From NCBI GenBank assembly GCA_904063045.1, contig CAJFCJ010000002.1, forward strand, positions 62,001 through 126,000: DNA of 64,000 bases, in the 5' to 3' direction. Below the pieces are notes generated by a model that searched no databases, was not told where the DNA came from, and saw nothing but the letters and a program-made list of their open reading frames with translations. Both the position numbers and the translations under genes were made by a program. This document shows, piece after piece, positions 1 to 10,200 of this stretch. This DNA comes from Dimorphilus gyrociliatus (lineage: Eukaryota; Annelida; Polychaeta; Dinophilidae). Each line of letters starts with the position of its first letter. Positions within the stretch are counted from its first letter, which is position 1.

Positions 1-525
1 AAATTTATCTTGTTCTATGTTGTTCATTAGCATAAATTTTATAACAAAAAAATGTCAAAAATTGATATTCGTTGTTCACATATGGCTATGTTGGCAAAAA
101 CGAGATAAGCGTATCCCACAGAGTTCCAATATTACAAACAGTTAAAAGAATAAAACAAATACTGTTTGTAAAATGGTCTGTGTTATCTTTGATGTAAGCA
201 GATTAGCAGTCCCTCGCTGATTTTAGATTGACTATATCATTGAAATTATGATGCTTGAACATATCCTCTTTGCTTAAATTTCACTTAAACATGTACCTAT
301 CTTTGGTTTAAAATGAATGTTTATGAAGATTTTCTCAAGTTTCGCTTATCTTCACTTTCTTGTATTAAGAGATGGTTTTAATCGGATAGTGTTAGTGTAG
401 AGTCTAGGCATTTAATTTAGACCTTTGGTACAAGAACAATGGTCAGGTTGGCTTACTTAAAGAAATAATTCGGGACGTATTGCATCTCTGAGACACAGTT
501 TACGATATATTCTCTAGGAGAAAGA
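1..525. other. Upstream flank of the SLC22 gene, no gene seen
   Basis: AT-rich sequence before the first SLC22 start codon. I see no long open frame and no recognisable coding exon. It may hold the SLC22 promoter, but no clear core element stands out. Confidence 0.5.
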
Positions 526-2493
526 ATGATTATTGACGACGCTCTCAAGATAGTTGGTGGATATCGAATTTATCATATCTCATTATTAATTATACTGACT
601 CTTTTGGCCTTTGATTTTTATTCAAGACAAATTTTACTATTTGTCTTCGTAGGTAATATTAAATATTCCATATTAACAAATAGCTTTCTTTCAATTTTAC
701 ATATAAATTACCGTTGTTTCAGGTTGGACGCCAGAATTTAAATGTAATTACAATACTAGCCAATATAACAGTTCAGAAGATTTGGATAGCTGTTTAAGAC
801 CTTCGATAAACAACACTGGAAATGGTGTTGAATGTGACAATGGATTTCAATATTTTTCGGAAGGATATACTTCTACTACAATCGAGGTACATAATATTTT
901 AGGAAAACAGAGTCAATCTTAACTATTAACATACTTTATCTCAGTGGAATTTAGTTTGTTCAAGAAAGATGCTCAAAGTAATTAGTCAAATGGCCTATTC
1001 ACTTGGTATACTTTTTTCGTCTTTAGTTGGAAACACTTTGACTGACAAATTTGGAAGACGGTTTATGTGTTGGATAAGTCATGTATTTGGAGTTTCTTTA
1101 GGAATTGCTATAAGCTTTTCTCCTAATTACGAAACTTTCGTCGTCTTAAGATTCTTTATAGCAGTGGCTGCTTCCGTAAGATTAACTTTGATAAGTTCCT
1201 TAGAAAATTTTTTATTAAAAATTAATCATATCCCCTAGAATATCATAAACTCCTCCACCACGTTATTAATAGAACTATTCGATTCCGAAAGAAGAGGGCT
1301 AGTTGGTACAATATATCAGTTTGGTTGGATAATAGGGATGGGCTTTCTTGGTATCACGGCTTACTTAATAAAGGATTGGAGAGAGTTAGCATTAGTAACA
1401 TCAATTAGCCCAGTCATCTGGATTATAGTTTTATGGAAACTACCTGAATCTCCAATATGGCTAGTAGCTAATAATAGAATTAAAGAGGCTCAAGAGTTTT
1501 TAAAGAAAGCGGCAAAGCTAAATAGAGTTAAAATTTTGGATGAAAACGTCTTTAAAATTGAAAGTAAAAGAATCTCTAAAATACCCGATTCGTCTTCAAT
1601 CAAATTAGAATTTGAAAATTTTAAAATAGAACTTGAAAATAATGGAATTGAAAATTCAGCAACTACAAAATATTCCATGATAGATCTCTTCAGAGATAAA
1701 TATTTACTCCGACACTTGGCCATTATGGCACTGCTATGGTTTACGAACAATACTGTATACTATAGTCTAATGTACAGTACACCCAGTTTGGATGGGAATA
1801 GATTTGTTAACTATACTTTCAGCACCTTTGTTGAAATTCCAGCATATTCTGTTGCTACTCTTGCTGTCGTAAAGTAAGAAAAATACTATCAATTCTCTAG
1901 CCTAATTATTTTATTTTATCTATTAAACATTACAGAATAGGGCGACGTATTCCAACCTTTATTATTGTCATGTTGACATCTGTTAGCCTATTATTCGTAT
2001 CCATCTTACCCTTAATTTTGTCTGAAGATCCATATTTAAGAAACAAGCTCGTTTTATTGTTCTCTCTTTTGGGAAAGTTTGGCAGCAGTGCATCGTTTTC
2101 AACGGTAGTGATCTATACCAATGAACTCTTTCCAACTAACCTAAGGTTATTATCAACTTTATTGATAAAATGTAAATGTTTCACTAGCTATCTTTTCTGC
2201 TAAAATAATTTCTAGGTCAACTGCACAAGGTGTTGCAAACACAGTCGGTCAAATAGGAGGAATGATTGCTCCCATATGTGCTGAATTTGTAAGTGTTTTA
2301 TATTTTTAACTATTAACTTTACATTAAATCTCTTCGGTTTTAGATTGCCGATAAAGAATTAAATCTTATTCCTCTACTCTTCTTCACGGTTTTAGCTTTT
2401 GTGGCTGCAATTTTTACATTATTATTACCGGAAACAAGGAACAAACCTCTACCTCAAACAACAAAGGATATTCGATTCTGGTATAAAAAGTAA
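526..2493 (+). CDS. SLC22-family organic ion transporter, 7 exons
   Basis: Predicted 529-residue plasma membrane transporter of the major facilitator superfamily, SLC22 (organic cation/anion/carnitine) group. Exons: 526-652, 723-886, 945-1175, 1239-1873, 1936-2145, 2216-2288, 2344-2493; all junctions are GT-AG and keep frame, with introns of 55-70 bp. Seen: an N-terminal MIIDDALKIVG like the start of SLC22 proteins, a first hydrophobic segment, a Cys- and Asn-rich outer loop encoded by exon 2, WNLVCSRK at the start of exon 3 (the family W/D-LVC motif), the loop 2-3 signature DKFGRRF near residue 131, a long charged inner loop in exon 4, GRR at the start of exon 5, and LPETRNKPLP near residue 508. 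Length matches the family (about 540-560). The substrate cannot be read from sequence. The start is the first Met in frame. Confidence 0.9.
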
Positions 2494-4226
2494 AATTTTT
2501 ATTAGTGTTATACTGAATTTCACGCACCAAATTGACCTAATTTAAGCAAGATATTTACTATATATAGAATAGAGTTTAGTTGTTTTTTCATATTTTTTAC
2601 ACTACTATTAATATTTGTTGAATTTTTAAAATATTTAGTTTTTGTGCGCCATCTGGCGTATTTCTCTTAAAGGCTTTAAGATTAAAAGTTCTAATAAACA
2701 CGTCACTAAATACTAAATAAATAGTAATTCACAATAAGTTAAAAATGACAAACAATATAAATTCAAACAAAAGCAACAAGTATCTAATTCTTTCATTTTG
2801 TTTCTTATTTTCTTTTAAATAAATCTAATTATATATCCTCTTTTTGCTTATATTATAAAAAAGGTTGTTCTTAATACGATATATAGAATATAATTCAATT
2901 TATATTAACAATTAATTAGAAAAGCTACTTCGCTGTTGTCTTTTTCTTATTATTGACATACAATTATTTATTAATTAGATAATTAATTCTCGTAAATATG
3001 CTTTGTTTATAATTTTCTTTAAATAACTATATTACTTTTATGAAATAAAACGAAAAAATTGCTGTTAAAAGAAAGGAAACTGGAAAAAAAACTGGAAAAA
3101 ACAATTTCTATACGTTAAATCGAGATGTCTCCTATTTTTACGTCATTCATTACATTATATTTGATGTAATGATTATCAAGTTTAGTTAAACAAGGAATAC
3201 TATAATTATTCCTTTTATACTAATTACTTAGCTAAATAGTTGATCTCTTCTAGAAAGGGAAAGAAAACGTATTGGAAAATAGTTAATTTGTTGATAAATT
3301 CTGTAAATCAAAAAGGGGCATTCTTCCCTCAGGCATCGTTTAAAGAAGAATCAAGCAACCTTTTCGAGATACTAGGCTTACTCAGAGTGAATTATTACAA
3401 AATTTTCCTGCTTTAATTCACATGTTAGAGATGTTAGCTCCCCTTTTCATTCGATCTTATGAAAGTCATGCTAGCTTAACTTGTTTGAAAATATCGTTCT
3501 TCTAGCAAAGTAAAGTTTCTTCGATATCTTTCTACATGTAAAATGAACATGTTTATAGGTACAAAGAGCATATACTTCGTATTAAAATATTGCCGGTAGG
3601 AAAGAATAAAGTGGCGCCTATATTATCCCGAAAGCGTTATATATTGATTTGGTTGAAGACATTTGGGAGTTTCGGACGTTTAGCGTCGAGGAACGTTACG
3701 TCAAAACATTTGGGAAAAGCCTTCGGGAAAAAAACCGGATAGCAACTTGGACAATTTTTACTTCTTTTAGATTTATGGCTGTTTGACTGTTCCTTTTATT
3801 TTGCATATATTCTTTCTAAATTTGAGATAATTAACTTGGGTATTATTTTGACGTAGTAAGTTCCTAATATATTCTATAATTGTTCAACGGTAGTTCGAGA
3901 TGCTATGGTATACTATGACTCATTCGCTGACTTGTAACAGTAGCACTGTGGTTTGATGTCTTTAGATTGGAATTGAATCGGAAAATCTTCGATTAGGGTC
4001 CTGCAATGAAATTAGATATTCGCAGGCTGTGTGAACGTTTATGGAATGTCTAGGAACGGAAATTATTCTTTCCGGCTTTTGATCTACTTATTAGAAACAG
4101 GGAAGCTCAAGTCATCTCTAACTACGCTGATTGTGACTAATGTACAATTGTCATTCCTGTTATATGCAGCAAGTTAACTTTGCTGAAGGCTACTAAATCA
4201 CCCAAGAATTACCCAAAAGCCGTGAT

Positions 4227-4281
4227 CGCCATCTACCGTCCTTATTCCGGGTCATTAAATTCGGGTGCCTCCAGGTGGCGG
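4227..4281. promoter_or_regulatory. Pair of CTCF-like motifs
   Basis: CGCCATCT at 4227-4234 (reverse of AGATGGCG) and CTCCAGGTGGCGG at 4269-4281. The second fits the bilaterian CTCF core (CC-x-x-YAG-R-K-GGC-R) well. They belong to a recurrent motif set reported under findings. Confidence 0.4.
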
Positions 4282-5500
4282 TTGGTCCTTAATGTAATAT
4301 AGCGCAACCGTTTGAACGCCGTAAAAAATCACTTAGCAAACCCGAAAGGCGCCTGAAGCCAAATTTTTAATCAAACCCACGCACTAAATTGCTCGTTAAA
4401 AACATAATAGAAGATTTCTGTCATTCCATAATGAAGGCACTCAACCGCATGATGTAAATAGAAATAAAATTTGCCACTTCGCTCGCCTCACTTATTATTC
4501 CATTAATTTCTGCACGAAACGTCGCCGCGTCTTTTTTAAACGCCATTTAATATATGTTAACCATTTATAATTGGTCCTTTAATAAAACCTTATTAAGTTG
4601 AGAAAAAGGTCGGCAAATGCGCCATGCCAATTATAGAACTAATCAATTATTATTAGGGTTAATAAATAGTATATTTTATAAACTTGATAATGGAGATTTT
4701 CTTACAGAATATAAAACTAAACGAATCTACCCTTTTAACTAATACTATTATTATCAAAGATACAGCAAATCTATACGATCTATACTGCAAAATGTACTTT
4801 GTCTGAATACCCATATAGTTAGATGTACTTTAGCAAATAGTTACGTAATTGTATATCTTTAGTGATATATCTATAACTATATATTTTACTATATTGTTTA
4901 TATAGTATATATTTCATTCAATTCACGTTTTTTCTCCCACTTGGCTTAATATTTGCATATTTCAAACAAGAAATGTTTCGTTAGATTTCTTACATGAGAC
5001 TTTTGAATACTTTTGATCAGGTGAAGAGCAAATATACGGATATTCAAATATAGAAAGCACTCGTCTTAAACGGCGAAAGTCGACGTAGTCTAGCACGCGA
5101 GGGAACCAACGGCGTTTCCCGCAGCGTCGCGGTTTTTGATGTAATATAGAAGTTGTCGCGTGACGTAATCACTACAACTGTTCGTCCATTAATTCCGCCA
5201 ATAGGCCCGACAAAGACCTCGAGTGACGAATTAAAAGTTCAGAGAAGCCCTAGACGCCCCAAGCCCGACGCCCTTTTTCCTCAAAAAAGAGGAGAAAGAC
5301 CGTTCTTCTACCCGGTAGCCTTGCGCATTTACAAAGTTTTTACGGTCTTGGATTGCGCATTCCGACGGATGAAATTGCAAACTTAGGCTTGATATTTAAT
5401 ATAGGCGTATTTCGAAACTAGTAATTATTTTTCTTGGTGACCAACCTATAGACAGGAGAGGGGGTGGGATGATAGGGGCGTATTTTTTTCAGGATTTTAA

Positions 5501-5549
5501 AATTAGGTCATATACATGTATGCGCTTACGCATGCACTATGACCTAATT
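5501..5549. repeat. Perfect nested inverted repeat with AGGTCA half-sites
   Basis: Outer arms AATTAGGTCATA (5501-5512) and TATGACCTAATT (5538-5549) are exact reverse complements of 12 bp. The 25-bp spacer holds a second small inverted repeat, ATGCG-CTTA-CGCAT (5520-5533). The arms contain AGGTCA, the nuclear-receptor half-site, in opposite orientations. Confidence 0.8.
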
Positions 5550-7100
5550 AAGGCCGTTGATTAAACGGAATTTATAACCCGACCGGCCGACCGGAAACCC
5601 TTAACCCCGCCGGATCCGCCTTCGACTAGATTGTCTCGTTGTATAGGGACAGCTGCGCGGCGCCCGAAGACAAGTTCATTCTTTGTGAGAATCTCGAACG
5701 ACGGAGCGCGAACTAATTGTCCTAATAGAACGATGCTGAAAGATCGGGAATCTCGCGAGAAATTTTCGGTTTTTGGCCTATGGCTGTCAATTATGGCGCT
5801 CAATTTGGCGCAATTAGAGTGAGGGAAGGTTGGATGAGAAGAAAGGAGAATTTTTATCTCTCTATCTCTCTTTCATTCATTTATTCCTTTATTATTATAG
5901 TTAATATAAATGGAATTAGTTTTGCTACTTGGCGACATTTAGCGCGTTCGCTGCCTATATAGCGCTTTCCTATCTTACGCAATCGTTCACGTTCGCGTGA
6001 CGTAATGTTGGCGGCGATTATGCTCTTTGATTGAGGCGGCGAATGAACGGGTTTTTACACCAACTAACGAATTGTCGAATTTCCTCTGTTTCGTCCCATC
6101 GGAGAGTGAACAATAGGAATTTAACGTCTTTCATGTTCTTATCTTGATGGAATCGCATTGGACGTCAATCAAAAACATATGCATAGATGCTAAATATAAC
6201 CAAAATGGCACAAATTTATTTATAACTCACTTAATCGTTATATATATAAAAAAAAGAAAAACAAGAAAAAATTCTAATTAAAGAGAATTGGCAGTATAAT
6301 AAAAAAAAAGTAGATTTCATTAATTTTTTAACGTTTTTATAAAACGTTAGAACTTAGAAATCAAATTATAAAATATCAATGCCAATCATTAGCTTTGAGT
6401 TCATGACGTAAAACATCAAACGGGCTAAATGGCGCCCTTTTCATTATCGCTATTCAACTATCTTGTTTACACTGTGTTTTTTATACTATTCTGTTACCTG
6501 TTGTTAACTGATTTTAGCATGATGAACTGAGTTGGCTCGGTGGGAGCCTATTTTATTTAGTATTTATAATAGCACATAATCTGAGTTGTCTTATATATAT
6601 ATATAGTATCGTAATATACAAACTATATATATATATATAGATATATTACAATTAAGTAAATAATAAACAAATAATAGACGTTTGTAAATACAGAAAGTAT
6701 TAGATATACTAAATACACTAACCGAAAATTACGATACGTAGGCATAATGACCGAAATATTCAGTCCTATATATTTGATAAAGTTTCATTAATAACCGTAT
6801 AAAGTCTGTTTTTAACTTCCTTCATATTATGATATACGAATAGCGGAAAGTAAGTAGAAATATTTAAAATAAAAGGATAGAGAAAATTAGCTTAGACGAA
6901 AAAAAAAGATAGAAAAGATAGAGGGAGAGAGCGGTGACGGGGTTAAGAGAGGAGACGGGTGGAAAAAGAAAGCAAAGTGGGTAGGAGAAAAAAGCAAAGA
7001 TGTAGGAGAAAAAGACAAGGGAAAGAGAGAGGTAGTTGATGAGTAATAAGACTGTACATACATATCGAACATGAAATTATGTATACGAGTATATACATAT

Positions 7101-7105
<5 letters not shown>

Positions 7106-7131
<26 letters not shown>
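7106..7131. repeat. (TA)n microsatellite
   Basis: Pure run of TA dinucleotides just downstream of the rax stop codon, followed by further interrupted TA stretches to about 7200, two of which contain ATATACAGTATAT. Confidence 0.9.
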
Positions 7132-7251
7132 TAGTATATATATACAGTATATATATATCTATACACATGTATATATGCATATACAGTATATATGAATATA
7201 TAAATGAATATACGCGCACACTAGTTATAGATTTATTAGGAAAGAAGGTGT

Positions 7252-10200
7252 TCAATGGCCAACAATCGACTGTAAACTATCAGAATGCTCTTTGGCCTTC
7301 ATTCGTAGGGCAGCTACACTTGAATTGCAGTCGGTATTTGAAACTGGAATCGAATAGACACTAGTGGGTGCCGTCATGAAGGATTGATGAGAGAAATGTG
7401 ATCCCATAATAGGTGCCGCTATCCATGGATCCAGTGGTAGACTACTACTTAATCCAGACGTGCTGGGACGAGACTGCAAAGTAGCCATGGGATAGTTTTC
7501 GTTCAATTTTATATTGGCCGTCTCCAATTTCTCCTGCCGCCGCCATTTGGCGCGCCGGTTTTGGAACCACACCTGTTTTAGCGAAAAATTCCGATTAATC
7601 GGCATTAAATTACATTTTTCCTGATAGGTTAGAAGAAAAGAAATTAAAAAGCGGGGAATGGCAAAAATCTCAAGTGAAATATTCAAATCTTTTTCTTAAC
7701 AAAAAATGGTGTCAATTGCAAAAAAGAACCCAATTTAACAAGACCCCAGGGTGTTCATTTTTACAGGGCGTAGTTGGACCTATAATGAAATTACCGGGCT
7801 CTCCCTTTCTTCTCAACCTCTCCTCCTGAACTCTAAGCCTATAGCAAGAGAGTAGGAGAAAAATAATAACATAGCGAACAGTGAGTAGGAGGGGAGTGGG
7901 GAGAGTCGTTCGTTTATAAGGCAAGCGAAGAGATGCCGCAACGTTCGACGTCTAGTTTCGCTACTCTATAGCGTACATTAATAAGAAAATGGACTCTTGG
8001 CAAATCTTATTTCGCCCTGTTTATTTGCGCGCCTTTCAAGTTGGTCACCTACTCGGAAAATCACGCACGCTAAGCTTGTGTGGAAGCAGAAAATGCGTTT
8101 TCCAACGATTTTCGGTTGCGGCGTTCGGTGCTTTGAGCGCTGGCCTAAAATAAACTAGGAGCGTCCCTCTTCTTTTGCTTTCGAACGCCTCCTTCATGAA
8201 CAAATTTTATTACGTTCTGCATGTGATGTGATGTAATTTGGACTCCTCGCGCTATATGACGCATGCGGCATTAATACCATATATTAGGCTTAATTCCAAA
8301 GACGCTGAAAGTCACGAACTAAATATTTCGAGCGTTCAGTACAAAGACAAAAAGGAAGAGACACTTCATTGAGAATTACGCGTCACTTTTATAAGGAGCC
8401 CACTTTCATTGGTTTTCTTATTAACAAATTAATAATATTAATAAACATAATTCGATAATTCCCCTCTTCACTTGACGTGACGTCCAAGTGACGCCTAGTA
8501 AAAAATTTTGGCTCAAAAAAATCTTATAAAAAAGAACATTACTTGAACCCGAACTTCAGGCAGATTAATCTTAAGCGCCAATTCTTCGCGGCTATAGACG
8601 TCGGGATAATGCGATTTTTCGAAAGCTCTTTCAAGCTCGTGCAGCTGATAAGTCGTAAACGTTGTTCGATTCCGTCGATGTTTCTTTTTATCCGAGTGAT
8701 CATCATTTAATGCATCATCAGCCATTTTATCACTGTGCATTTCGTTTCCTAATTGTAAACAAAAAACAATACACGTTAATTAATTAATTAATTAATTAAA
8801 CATTATCTTAGAATATCTTAATTATAGGAGAGAAAACAATACTGTATGAGAAAGGATTAATTCTGAGTGTATATGAGTTATAATTCCGCCATTAGATGGC
8901 GCAAATGAATTTGGTAAGTCTGTAATGGGTGAAAATTGAATCTGTGATATGTATAAAAGGAGGCATATGTAGACGTCCGATTTCTCATGGGACAATTAGA
9001 AAAATTATGTCGACGCCGACCGACTTAACGACATCCGACGTTTGGCACTAATTGATAGCGACCTTGGAACGCTTCGTCGGCTTGTCTATCTATATCTTCT
9101 TTTATATCTGATTGACGGACATCTAGGCAGAACTTGACCACCTCTATTTATGTTTCATAAAAAGTTAAAAAGTTAGACCCCCTTAAGCCTACGACGTAGG
9201 ACACATTAACCGCGTCGCTGAATCGGAATAGGCGTCGCATGATGTGACATAGTTAATTGGACGATTAAAGGCGTCGTACGACGAAAGCCTAATAAATTTA
9301 TAGGCCTAAGTTTGTAATAATTTGACAGTTTTAATTGGTTTATTGCTATCAAACGTATATCAAAAGATGAATAGCGGGAAATATAATAGTTTGCATGCAC
9401 TCTGTGAGAAGCATTGAACAGTAAGAATAAGGTTATTATAGCCTCTATTAAAAAGAGAAAGTACCCTTTGGGTATCCTAAAAAGGAAAGAGTTGTGCTGA
9501 GGCAAAACAAAGGAAAAGAGAGACGAAAAAACAGTTATCTTCTCATGTGTAAGTATACTCTGTATCTTTGAATAAGAGTAGGAGGGCGGTTAGTAGGGGG
9601 GAGGCACATGGCAGGGGGGAGGAAGTAAAGTAGGGTTTAATTTCTCAATAGGGGAATTAGTGAGCGTCAACTATCCCGCAAAGTTTACTTTTCTTCAATT
9701 CCTATGATAGGGAATAGCTGATTTGGGAATAAGAGAAAGACATTCCAAGTATATTCTATTCAATTATATTATTTGGTAAAATTTATTAATTATTTAGATT
9801 TTTTCAAACGGTTGTCGGCAAAAAGAAACTAATATTTAATCGACGGCGTCATACTGACAGCGAAATTTCCGAAATCAAAAGAAACGCCGACATTTCTCTC
9901 TCTCTTTATTTTACTTAATGGACTCGTATACACAAAATCCCTACAAATCGAATTTGCGCTTATGCCCGTCTTTTGTGAGCAGTAATTCGTTGACAATATA
10001 TCGAATTTGTTCGATCGTCGTTATTGGATTGATTGAATTCGATCGAATCGTTTAAAGATTTCCTTTTCGAATCCTAAATACAGCCTTATTTTGGTATAAA
10101 ACTCAAAGAAAGGAGTAAATATTAGATTATTGGGCATATAATTTCTTTCTCTTCACCGATCTAGTAATCAGTCTTGTACAAATAGCAGGAAGGGAAAATT

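Larger units (their letters stand above)
2494..7251. other. 4.8 kb convergent intergenic region with regulatory-like patches
   Basis: Lies between the 3' ends of the SLC22 gene (+) and rax (-). No coding exon is convincing: open frames at 5153-5386 and 5561-5822 lack ATG starts or any family likeness. The part from about 5100 to 6100 is richer in GC than its surroundings. It holds two copies of a 14-bp word containing TGACGTAA (5156-5169 and 5993-6006), and a perfect inverted repeat at 5501-5549. CTCF-like sites lie at 2648, 4227 and 4269. I infer that it carries enhancers, most likely for rax; this is untested. Confidence 0.5.

Noticed and set aside
5153-5822. Open frames on both strands in the GC-richer intergenic block
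   Set aside because: Absence of stops follows from higher GC; no ATG in suitable position, no family likeness.
7071-7364. Tyr/Ile-rich open frame on the plus strand
   Set aside because: Produced by TA microsatellite translation and overlaps the rax terminal exon on the other strand.
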